Shown: positions 45,278 through 53,100 of the stretch, one piece after another
How positions within the stretch are numbered: the first letter of the stretch is position 1
Layout of the letters: every line of letters starts with the position of its first letter
Assembly (NCBI GenBank): GCA_938039675.1
Contig: CALHUI010000018.1
Location: 1 to 56,653 of the forward strand
Origin: an uncultured Cytophagales bacterium
GTDB lineage: Bacteria; Bacteroidota; Bacteroidia; Cytophagales; Thermoflexibacteraceae
DNA length: 56,653 nucleotides
Reading direction: 5' to 3'
Notes under the pieces: model-generated
What the model saw: only the letters and a program-made list of their open reading frames with translations
The model's database searches: none
What the model was told of the DNA's origin: nothing
Program-made: the position numbers and the translations under genes

Positions 45278-45418
45278 AAATTGCCCCGATTGGCACAAAA
45301 ACAGGCTGCCTTTCAACAACATTTACCGACGTTTGCCGAGGACGGGCAGACACTGTTGCCTATGGCTTCAACCACTTACTCAAAATCACGTAACTTGCGG
45401 CAAATTTCACTAACAACT

Positions 45419-45940
45419 ATGAACAAAAAGAAATTTGCCCGTGAGTCAGAAGTGATTATGACCGAAATGGTGCTTCCTAACGATACCAACACGCTTCATA
45501 ACCTCATGGGCGGGCGCATGATGCACTTCATTGACATCGCTTCGGCAATTGCCGCACAGAAACATTCCAACCGCACCGTGGTAACAGCTTCTATGGATAG
45601 TGTTTCCTTTGAGAAGCCGATAAAATTGGGCAATGTGGTTACCGTTCGGGCAAAAGTTACCCGTGCTTTCAACTCTTCAATGGAAGTTTATGCCGAAGTA
45701 AGTGCAGAGGATATTCCTTCGGGTACTAAGCAGATTACTAACAAAGCATTTTCTACATTCGTAGCCGTTGACCAGTCGGGTAACCCGATTCAGGTGCCGG
45801 AATTAGTTCCTGAAACTGCCGAAGAGCAACGCCTCTATCAAGGGGCACTGCGCCGCCGTCAGTTGCGCCTCATTTTGGCAGGCCGCATGAAACCCGACGA
45901 TGCTACCGAATTGAAGTCGCTTTTTGTGGATAATGATTAG
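45419..45940 (+). CDS. acyl-CoA thioesterase (hotdog fold)
   Basis: The 173-residue protein (from ATG 45419) has the hotdog thioesterase pattern: MVLPNDTNTLHNLMGGRMMHFIDIASAIAA with the conserved N-x-x-G-x-x-x-x-x-D, then VTASMDSVSFEKPIKLGNVV. It hydrolyses acyl-CoAs in the cytoplasm, probably of fatty or branched acids. The longer frame to 45281 is not coding. No partner gene is adjacent. Confidence 0.9.
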   Translation: MNKKKFARESEVIMTEMVLPNDTNTLHNLMGGRMMHFIDIASAIAAQKHSNRTVVTASMDSVSFEKPIKLGNVVTVRAKVTRAFNSSMEVYAEVSAEDIPSGTKQITNKAFSTFVAVDQSGNPIQVPELVPETAEEQRLYQGALRRRQLRLILAGRMKPDDATELKSLFVDND

Positions 45941-45960
45941 TTGGTAATACTGACAGGGTT

Positions 45961-46006
45961 TTCAGCCGCTGTTAGGGATATGCAAAAACCTGTCAGCGGT
46001 CGCAAG
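45961..46006. repeat. copy of the 46-bp palindromic intergenic repeat
   Basis: The segment contains CCGCTGTTAGG and CCTGTCAGCGG as an imperfect inverted repeat and aligns gap-free with 38170-38215. It follows the thioesterase stop by about 20 bases and could act as a terminator or REP-like element. Confidence 0.6.
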
Positions 46007-46046
46007 ACTCTGCCGGCGTTTTTATTAAACACTTAATTTTTTCGCT

Positions 46047-47039
46047 ATGCAATACGTTCGCTTTGGAAATACGGATTTGGAAGTAAGCCGCATCGGTTTT
46101 GGTGCTTGGGCTATTGGCGGCGCAGCAGAAGTAGGCGGCATCCCGATTGGCTGGGGACCTGCCGATGATACCGTTTCGGTAAAAGCCTTACACAAGGCAT
46201 TAGACAGTGGCATCACCTTCTACGACACCGCCGATTTTTATGGCTTAGGACATTCCGAAGAACTCATCGGCAAAACTTTCGGCAACCGCGCCGATGTGGT
46301 GGTTGCCACCAAAGTAGGGCAGCGCCAAGGCGAAGGCAATACTATTCAAATTGATTATTCATTGCCATATGTGCGCAAAGCCTGTGAGCAAAGTCTGCGT
46401 CGCCTGCGCCGCGAAACCATTGACTTTTATCAACTGCACGTTGCCAAAGTGCCCAACCTGCAAAACGGAGAACTGGAAGGCTTTTTGAAGGATTTGCAAA
46501 AGGAAGGAAAAATCCGTTGGTATGGCATCTCATTGGTAACTTTTATGCCGGAACCCGAAGCCGAATTTTGTTTGGAAAACCGCTTTGGCCATGGCTTTCA
46601 GGTTGTTTACAACATCTTCAACCAACTGATTACGCCGTATTTGACACCGATGCAGCAGGGCAGTTACGGCGTAATTGCCCGTATGCCTTTGCAATTTGGC
46701 TTGCTCACAGGCAAGTTTGATACAAATACTACTTTCCCTCCAAGCGACCATCGTAGTTTCCGACTGACAAAGGCTGTTTTGCAAGAAGCTGCAAAGTTAT
46801 TACAGCCACTGCAAAAAATGGCTCAGGGCTATGGTATAAGCCTTGCGCAATTGGCATTCAGTTTTATCTTGTCGCATCCTGCTATCAGCACTGTAATTCC
46901 GGGAATTCGCACGCCCGAGCAAGCAGTTCGCAACGCAGAAATTCCGCCTGCGCTCAGCCCCGCCGACCGCGATTGGTTGGTACAATTCTGGCACGAAGAC
47001 TGCCGCAACCTGTTTGCTGCTATGAAACAGGCAGGGTAG
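46047..47039 (+). CDS. aldo/keto reductase
   Basis: The 330-residue protein is a TIM-barrel AKR. The catalytic set is visible: Asp and Tyr in FYDTADFYG, Lys in VVATKVGQ, and His in DFYQLHVAK. NADPH-binding SFILSHPAISTVIPGIRTPEQ is at the C-terminus. Substrates of this branch are small aldehydes or ketones and cannot be told. It is cytoplasmic, and its last 20 bases overlap the convergent aminotransferase gene. Confidence 0.92.
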   Translation: MQYVRFGNTDLEVSRIGFGAWAIGGAAEVGGIPIGWGPADDTVSVKALHKALDSGITFYDTADFYGLGHSEELIGKTFGNRADVVVATKVGQRQGEGNTIQIDYSLPYVRKACEQSLRRLRRETIDFYQLHVAKVPNLQNGELEGFLKDLQKEGKIRWYGISLVTFMPEPEAEFCLENRFGHGFQVVYNIFNQLITPYLTPMQQGSYGVIARMPLQFGLLTGKFDTNTTFPPSDHRSFRLTKAVLQEAAKLLQPLQKMAQGYGISLAQLAFSFILSHPAISTVIPGIRTPEQAVRNAEIPPALSPADRDWLVQFWHEDCRNLFAAMKQAG

Positions 47040-47868
47040 CAGCAAGCGATGCTGTCATTTCATTAAACAAGCCAAGCAAGCGCAGCGTGTGCCGCCCGGG
47101 TTTACCGTTGGCTATCGGTTTGCCGTCAATAGTAGTAATTGGCATAACGCGCTTGGTTGTTCCCGTGGTAAAAACTTCATCGGCTTGCCACAGTTCCTCT
47201 ACTGCAACGGGGCGTTCTTCCACTTTGTAAATATCTTTTGCCAGTTGCAGCGTAACATGGCGCGTAATGCCTTTCAGGATGTTGGCTTCGGGTGTAACCA
47301 GCGTGTTGCCGTGGAACAGGAACAAGTTGCTCCGGCTCAGTTCACTCACCAAACCATCCTTATGGAAAAGCACATCTACTGCTCCGGCAGCCTTGATTTG
47401 ATTGCGCAGCATAATGAGCCGTACGTAGTTGGTGGACTTGATTTCGGGCAGTTCGCGCAGGTACTCATCGGTGATGATGTGGATGCCCTGCGTGAATTTT
47501 TCGGGTGCTATGTAAGGAATATCTTCCGTGATAATCAGCAAGTTAGGAGTTTCGGCGGGTGTAACGCCGTCGGGTGTATAGCCGCCTGTCAGCACCAAGC
47601 GGAACGAAATATCCCGTATGCCTGTGCGTTGGTACAGGTCATCCATTTGCTGCCAAACAGCATCCTTGCTGAACGGGAAAGGAATACCCATCAGTGCGGC
47701 GGAGCGCTCAAATCGTTGCAGATAGAGGTCGTGCATGAAAGGCCGACCGCCATAGGTGCGGCAGTAGTCAAAAAGCCCGTAGCCGCGCAGCAGCCCGATA
47801 TCGTTAATAAAAATCTGCCCTTTGTCGGCGGGCATTATCTCTCCGTTAATTGCGCAAAAATGAGCCAT
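47020..47868 (-). CDS. class IV PLP-dependent aminotransferase
   Basis: The 282-residue protein has the class IV fold: ISINDIGLLRGYGLFDYCRTY-type opening (FINDIGLLRGYGLFD here), the lysine in ELPEIKSTNYVRLI that would bind PLP, and the ending GTTKRVMPITTIDGKPI. It could be a D-amino acid transaminase, a branched-chain type or an aminodeoxychorismate lyase; the family does not decide. It ends inside the aldo/keto reductase gene on the other strand (20 bases overlap). Confidence 0.87.
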   Translation of the reverse strand: MAHFCAINGEIMPADKGQIFINDIGLLRGYGLFDYCRTYGGRPFMHDLYLQRFERSAALMGIPFPFSKDAVWQQMDDLYQRTGIRDISFRLVLTGGYTPDGVTPAETPNLLIITEDIPYIAPEKFTQGIHIITDEYLRELPEIKSTNYVRLIMLRNQIKAAGAVDVLFHKDGLVSELSRSNLFLFHGNTLVTPEANILKGITRHVTLQLAKDIYKVEERPVAVEELWQADEVFTTGTTKRVMPITTIDGKPIANGKPGRHTLRLLGLFNEMTASLAATLPVS

Positions 47869-47906
47869 AAGAAACGAATGTATAAGAATTAGAGAAATAA
47901 AAGTAT

Positions 47907-47914
47907 CAAACTTA
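47907..47914 (-). promoter_or_regulatory. -7 element of the aminotransferase gene
   Basis: On the minus strand TAAGTTTG lies 39 bases before the ATG. No TTG is at the consensus distance. Confidence 0.35.
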
Positions 47915-48078
47915 GCGGCAAATTCAGCCTACCGGTCGGTAAACCGCTTTGCCCGGCATTACTGGCGAAAGTACGCTAAGTACGATGCGCTCCTTGATGC
48001 AGATTGCCTTTCATAAACATCTTGTTGAGCATTTCTAATAGCTAGCAAGTTGCGTAAATTGCTCCTCTCACAGCCTGC

Positions 48079-49185
48079 TCAAACATAAATGCTGCCAATA
48101 TTATCTTGAATTTTTTTTCGGTCAATTTTTCCGGTTTTTGTTTCGGGAAAAGTCGATAATTGAAAAACATCTTTTGGCACATGATAGCGCGGCAATTTTT
48201 CTTTGAAATATTGCAAAAGATATGTTGCCGACAGCTCAGTATTGGTTTCCACAACTAATACTACACGTTCCCCCAGCCGCTCATCAGGTAAGGAACTGAT
48301 GATGAAGCGCTTGCCCGACAGTTCGGGCAGTTGCAACCGTTGAATTTCCTGCTCCAATTGTTCGGGGAGTATTTTTACGCCCCCCGAATTGATGACAAAA
48401 TCGGCACGCCCCTCAAAACGGAAGCGGTCAGATTGGGTAAAGGTTACTACATCATTGGTATAAACCCATTGATTATCAGTTACTTCACCTTTGAGCATTA
48501 GACAGCCGCGCTCATCGGTTTGGGCGGTAATGCCGGGCAGCAGCCTGTACAACGTTTCGGGCGACGAGCCATTGACACGCCGCAGAGCGATATGCGAAAC
48601 GGTTTCAGTCATGCCGAAGGTGGCGTAAACAGCGGCATAGGTTTGTTGCGCTGCCTGTTCCAATTCGGCACTCATGGCAGCCCCGCCGATGATAACCTTG
48701 CCGCAATGGTCTAAAACAGATTTATCGGGTTCATTTTCAAGGCTTTGCTGCAATTGCAAGGGCACCATTGCCACAAAATCAAAGCCCGTTTCGGCAATAA
48801 AATTTTGCAAAGGACGCGAAGACGGCGCAACTAAGTGCATCTGCAACCCGATTTCCCAACCACGCGCCAGCATCATAATGCCTGCAATATAGGCAGGATT
48901 AAGACAAACCAATGCCGATTGTCTGCCGTACAGTTGCAAAGCTGCTGCCGTTCCGTGTATGCTTGCCAGCATCTGCCTGCGGCCTACGGTAATGGGCTTA
49001 GGGATGCCCGTAGAACCGGAAGTTTGCAAGTGAAAAAGTTCATCCCCGCGCAGCCAAGCGCGGCTAAACTGCAAAGCCGCCCGATGTACAGTATCATAGC
49101 TTTCTAATTGATTATCAGTTACTTGCAGGATTTTATCGGCTGTCCATACAGGTTTTTCGGGCAGGTCGTTAAGGCGGAGTTGCAT
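48079..49185 (-). CDS. menE: o-succinylbenzoate-CoA ligase
   Basis: The 368-residue protein is a short acyl-CoA synthetase. The P-loop LQTSGSTGIPKPITV, the adenylate motif YATFGMTETVSH and the C-terminal lysine in TKTGKIDRKKI are present. At this compact length (long ligases have about 500 residues) it matches the MenE found in Bacteroidota, which activates o-succinylbenzoate in menaquinone synthesis. The rest of the men pathway is not in the window. Menaquinone is the expected respiratory quinone. Confidence 0.88.
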   Translation of the reverse strand: MQLRLNDLPEKPVWTADKILQVTDNQLESYDTVHRAALQFSRAWLRGDELFHLQTSGSTGIPKPITVGRRQMLASIHGTAAALQLYGRQSALVCLNPAYIAGIMMLARGWEIGLQMHLVAPSSRPLQNFIAETGFDFVAMVPLQLQQSLENEPDKSVLDHCGKVIIGGAAMSAELEQAAQQTYAAVYATFGMTETVSHIALRRVNGSSPETLYRLLPGITAQTDERGCLMLKGEVTDNQWVYTNDVVTFTQSDRFRFEGRADFVINSGGVKILPEQLEQEIQRLQLPELSGKRFIISSLPDERLGERVVLVVETNTELSATYLLQYFKEKLPRYHVPKDVFQLSTFPETKTGKIDRKKIQDNIGSIYV

Positions 49186-49250
49186 GGAGGCTATGTTTTA
49201 CCCCAAAATTCGCACTTCAAACAAAAGAACGCAAAAACTTGCGCTGCTGT

Positions 49251-50390
49251 TTACCTTGTTCCTTCAATAACATTAACCTGCATCTCGAGCATTTGCTCGG
49301 GTTGCTGCTCGTCGTTGCTTTTAATGACAAAGCGACGAATTTGTTTGCCAAGTTTTCCGTTGTGGATAAACCGCACCTGAATAACGGCAAACTCCTGCGG
49401 AGCAAGCGAAAATTGTTTTTCGGAAATAATTTCGCAACCGGGGAAGGGTTGTATGTCAAGTATTTCCAGTGGTTTGCCGCCCTCGTTATAAATTACAAAT
49501 TCAGTAACCAAGCCTACGTTGAGGTAAATATCGCCAAGGGTTTGCACTGTTTCGCTCAGTTGCATACGTGGCCCTAAATTGGGGTTAGTGGTGCTGCTGC
49601 CGGTGCGGGGCATCCCCGGCGGTACAGACTTACTTGCCTCACCGAACAGCACCTCCCCTGCCGAAGGCACAATATTGGCTATCATGTTTACTTCCACCCT
49701 TGGCTGAGCGACATTTTTGGTAAATAAGGCTACATTTTCCTGAAAAAAGCCTGCCGATTTTTTCAACTTGGGGTCGTAGGTAACTACAATGGAGCCGATT
49801 TTGCCGGGCGGAATGACTAATGAAGAGTCAAAATAGACGCGGATATGCGTCGGAGTTTCTATGCGGTCGGTAAAAACGATGGTGTCATTACCGGCATTGT
49901 ACATCTCGAATCGCTTGCTTACAACCGCCTGTCCGGTAATGCTGCCAAAATTCAGGTTTTTATGGCGGAAGCGCAGCACGCCGCTGATGTAAGGGAACGA
50001 AGCCTCAGGAGTAGCAGGGGAGGGGGCAATATAACCTTCTAATTTCAGCGTAAAAGTGCGCGGCTGAGGGTCGCTAATGTGCACCGTGAAAATTTTCTGA
50101 AAAGGCCCCAACTTGTATGGAGCAAACACAACCTTGATGGAGCCGGACCTGCCCGGTGCGATAGGGGTTTGGGTAAAAGATGCGGTACTGCACGAACAAT
50201 CGGGGATGACTTTTTGGATATTCAGCGGCGTAACCCCTTGATTTTTAATGATAAACTCATGAATAACGGGAGTTTCTTCTTTGCTGATGCGCCCTACGCT
50301 TTGTACTACTTCCGAAATCTGTATTTGTGCAAAAGCGATACTTGCCGACATTAACCAGCAAAAACATCCTATCCAACTTCCAAGTTTCAT
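49251..50390 (-). CDS. exported DUF1573 protein
   Basis: The 379-residue product from ATG 50390 has a signal peptide (to AFAQ), then a DUF1573 Ig-like domain (about 25-130) with HEFIIKNQGVTPLNIQKV followed by DCSCSTASF. A second similar domain is at the end (LVTEFVIYNEGGKPLEIL). The family is periplasmic or secreted with unknown function. The middle part (about 130-250) is a third, weaker beta domain. A -7 element lies 25 bases upstream of the start. Confidence 0.82.
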   Translation of the reverse strand: MKLGSWIGCFCWLMSASIAFAQIQISEVVQSVGRISKEETPVIHEFIIKNQGVTPLNIQKVIPDCSCSTASFTQTPIAPGRSGSIKVVFAPYKLGPFQKIFTVHISDPQPRTFTLKLEGYIAPSPATPEASFPYISGVLRFRHKNLNFGSITGQAVVSKRFEMYNAGNDTIVFTDRIETPTHIRVYFDSSLVIPPGKIGSIVVTYDPKLKKSAGFFQENVALFTKNVAQPRVEVNMIANIVPSAGEVLFGEASKSVPPGMPRTGSSTTNPNLGPRMQLSETVQTLGDIYLNVGLVTEFVIYNEGGKPLEILDIQPFPGCEIISEKQFSLAPQEFAVIQVRFIHNGKLGKQIRRFVIKSNDEQQPEQMLEMQVNVIEGTR

Positions 50391-50414
50391 GCTGTAACGT
50401 TTTTTCAAATACCG

Positions 50415-50422
50415 CAAACATA
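50415..50422 (-). promoter_or_regulatory. -7 element of the DUF1573 gene
   Basis: On the minus strand TATGTTTG is an exact match; transcription would start about 18 bases before ATG 50390. No TTG at proper spacing was seen. Confidence 0.4.
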
Positions 50423-50685
50423 AGAGAATTTTCAGAGTGTTTTATCTAACCTGCACTTTCACCGCAACGCAAGGATGCGAGCAAACCTCTGCCGATTACT
50501 TTTCCGACATTTGCCAGCAACAAAGAAAACAACGCCTGCAAAGATGCTCTGCGAAAACTTTGCAACTGGGGGGCGTACCTGTTGGTTGTCGCAAGTGCAT
50601 AGATAATCCGCAAGGTTTTCGGGAAGGTGCGCCAACGATTTGGCAAAAAAGAGTTATCATTACGAAAAATTACCTTTCAAAACGT

Positions 50686-51474
50686 ATGAATCTGAATCTG
50701 CAACATAAAAAGGCCATTGTTTGCGGCAGCACGCAAGGGATAGGCAAAGCGGCTGCCATCGGGTTGGCGCAATTAGGCGCAACCGTTACGCTGCTGGCAC
50801 GCAACCAAGAATCACTCAAAGCCACATGTAAAGAACTGCCAAGCCCCAATCATCAGCAACACAGTTATATCTGTGCCGACTTTGGGTATCCCGAACAGGT
50901 GCAACAGGCGGTCAGTGAGTGGCTGAAAGTGCATGGCGGCGCACATATCCTCATTAATAACACGGGAGGCCCTCCGGGTGGTCAGGCAATAGATGCAGCA
51001 CTTTCCGAATATACCGACGCTTTTACCAAGCACCTGATTTGTAATCAGTTATTGGCGCAAATGCTCGTGCCCTACATGAAAAGCGAGGGTTTCGGACGAA
51101 TTGTAAACATTATTTCCACCAGTGTTCGCGAGCCGCTGGCAGGCTTGGGAGTGTCCAATACCATTCGCGGTGCAGTGGCAAGCTGGTCTAAAACCATCTC
51201 TATGGAGTTGGCGGCTTTCGGTATTACGGTAAACAACGTATTGCCCGGCTATACCAAAACAGGCCGTTTGGCAAGCCTCATCAAAGCCCGCAGCCAACAG
51301 CAGGGTAAAACCGAAGACGAAATTGCACAGGGAATGCTGGCAGAAGTGCCTGCCCGCCGTTTTGCCGAAGCAGAGGAAGTAGCCAATGCAATTCTGTTCC
51401 TTTGCAGCCCTGCGGCAGCTTACATCACAGGCATCAATGTACCCGTAGACGGCGGACGCATTCGGGCTTTGTGA
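50686..51474 (+). CDS. short-chain dehydrogenase/reductase with altered active site
   Basis: The 262-residue protein has the Rossmann start KKAIVCGSTQGIGKAAA, the NNTGG segment and the closing GINVPVDGGRI. The usual catalytic Y-x-x-x-K is replaced: the aligned stretch is SNTIRG at 157-162, so the Tyr position is Ser and the Lys is Arg; the preceding serines 144/146 are kept. A known SDR subgroup shares the SN-x-x-R pattern, so this is a real protein, not a damaged gene, but its reaction is unclear. The longer frame to 50437 is not coding. Confidence 0.88.
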   Translation: MNLNLQHKKAIVCGSTQGIGKAAAIGLAQLGATVTLLARNQESLKATCKELPSPNHQQHSYICADFGYPEQVQQAVSEWLKVHGGAHILINNTGGPPGGQAIDAALSEYTDAFTKHLICNQLLAQMLVPYMKSEGFGRIVNIISTSVREPLAGLGVSNTIRGAVASWSKTISMELAAFGITVNNVLPGYTKTGRLASLIKARSQQQGKTEDEIAQGMLAEVPARRFAEAEEVANAILFLCSPAAAYITGINVPVDGGRIRAL

Positions 51475-51508
51475 GCGCCTGTATATCAGCATATTGCCCG
51501 AAGCTGTT

Positions 51509-51516
51509 TATCTTTG
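51509..51516 (+). promoter_or_regulatory. -7 element of the binding-protein gene
   Basis: TATCTTTG lies 28 bases before ATG 51544. A TTG is 12 bases upstream, too close for the consensus. Confidence 0.4.
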
Positions 51517-51543
51517 CGCGTACTTTTAGGAAAAAACTTACGC

Positions 51544-53094
51544 ATGGCAAAATTGCTTCGCTATTGCCTTATAGGCTGTCTGATGTGCATCTTTTCACAG
51601 ATAGCACATGCGCAATCTTTACAGGAGTTTACCAACAGTTTCCGGTTGGGCAAAAAGCTGATTGACGAAAAAAATTACACGGTAGCCAAAAGCACCCTTG
51701 CCAATGTGCTGAAAGATGTGCCGCAGAATCCGTACTATAAACATGCCGTATATCTCTATGCTTTGGCAGATTATCACACAGGTGAGTTTGCACGCTGTCG
51801 CGAAATGCTGGTTAATTTTCTGAACCGCTATCCCGCATGGGAGCAGGCCGATGAAGTGCGCTTGCTTGCGGCACTTGCCGCCTTGGCAGCTAACGACCCG
51901 AATGGTGCCAATACGATAGGCAGTGCATTGAAAAACAGTCAGTTGCGCAAAGTGTTTGACAATGCGCGCCTTGCCTACCGGCAAAAAAATGGAGGGGATG
52001 CTGCTAACAGCACGCCCCTAAACAACCGCCTATCTGTTACCAAAAAAACTTACCATGTTGCGGTTATACTTCCCTTCATGCTTTCGGAAACAGATGCGAC
52101 CAAACCCAGCAGGCGTTTCCAGTTTGTGTACGACATGTATGAAGGTATGAAAATTGCGCAGGAAGATTTGGCAAAGGAAGGTATTGATATTCAGCTGTAT
52201 CCTTTTGATACCGAGCGCAACAATGCCGTTATCAGGCGCAAATTGGAAGAGCAAAAAGGACTGGATATACTCATCGGGCCGCTGTATGCCAACAATATAG
52301 AACCAATGGATGAGTATGCTGCTCAACATAACATCAGCGTCGTCAATCCTTTTGGCACGGGCGTTGATTTGCTCAAAAATGCACGTACGCTGTTGGCCGA
52401 GCCTTCGCCTATGGCTATGGCACAACAGGCCGCCGCTTTTGCCTCCGCACAACTGCCCGGCAAAACGGCTATTATCTACCACGGCAATACTTCTGAGGAT
52501 TCGCTGATGGCGTATGCCTACAAACAGGCGCACGAACGCAACAACGGCCGCACGCACATCATCCGTTCGCTAAACCCCAAGATAAACTTTCAGCGCATCA
52601 TCAGCGAATTGGATGCCACCCCTCGCAGCGACTCTACGCACATTTTCATTTGTGCCCGACAGCCCGCCGTTGCCGTAAGCGTAGTAAGCGCCTTGCTTTC
52701 TTCCAAACGCGTACTGCCTGCCATTACTACGCAAGATTGGCTGAATTATGATTTGTTGAGCTACGAACAGTTGCAGTTGGCGCGTATGCACTTTATCATA
52801 TCAGACTTTGTACGCGAAACACCCGCCAAAACCCGTTTTGACAAGCTGATTGTAGAGCGAACCAACATGGTTCCTTCTAAGTTTTCATATATCGGCTACG
52901 AAAACGTTTACTTTTTCGGAAAAATGCTGCACAAATACGGTGTCAATTTTCAGCAATTTTTAGCGCAGGAGTCGCCCGTTGAGGGCGTTATGATGCCCGG
53001 GTTTGATTTCCGCAACGGGCGGGAAAATATTCGGGCAGCTATCTGCACTTTCAACGGAGGCGTTTTCCAACAGGTATTTCCATTGGCGAAATAA
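51544..53094 (+). CDS. periplasmic protein: TPR-like N-terminus plus LivK-type ligand-binding domain
   Basis: The 516-residue protein has a signal peptide (to HAQS), a helical TPR-like part (about 30-130, with YKHAVYLYALADYHTGEFARC), then a type I periplasmic binding-protein domain (about 165-510): VAVILPFML, the ILIGPLYANNIEPMDEYAAQ pocket, SVVNPFGTG and GKTAIIYHG. Such fusions in Bacteroidota may sense or present a ligand in the envelope rather than serve an ABC transporter, as none is adjacent. The TonB receptor gene starts six bases downstream. I use the second ATG because the signal peptide begins there. Confidence 0.83.
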   Translation: MAKLLRYCLIGCLMCIFSQIAHAQSLQEFTNSFRLGKKLIDEKNYTVAKSTLANVLKDVPQNPYYKHAVYLYALADYHTGEFARCREMLVNFLNRYPAWEQADEVRLLAALAALAANDPNGANTIGSALKNSQLRKVFDNARLAYRQKNGGDAANSTPLNNRLSVTKKTYHVAVILPFMLSETDATKPSRRFQFVYDMYEGMKIAQEDLAKEGIDIQLYPFDTERNNAVIRRKLEEQKGLDILIGPLYANNIEPMDEYAAQHNISVVNPFGTGVDLLKNARTLLAEPSPMAMAQQAAAFASAQLPGKTAIIYHGNTSEDSLMAYAYKQAHERNNGRTHIIRSLNPKINFQRIISELDATPRSDSTHIFICARQPAVAVSVVSALLSSKRVLPAITTQDWLNYDLLSYEQLQLARMHFIISDFVRETPAKTRFDKLIVERTNMVPSKFSYIGYENVYFFGKMLHKYGVNFQQFLAQESPVEGVMMPGFDFRNGRENIRAAICTFNGGVFQQVFPLAK

Positions 53095-53100
53095 AAAGGC

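Noticed and set aside
45281-45418. N-terminal extension of the thioesterase
   Set aside because: The added residues have no conserved pattern, and the hotdog domain starts right after ATG 45419.
47089-47892. 267-codon plus-strand frame
   Set aside because: It is antisense to the class IV aminotransferase, which has clear family motifs.
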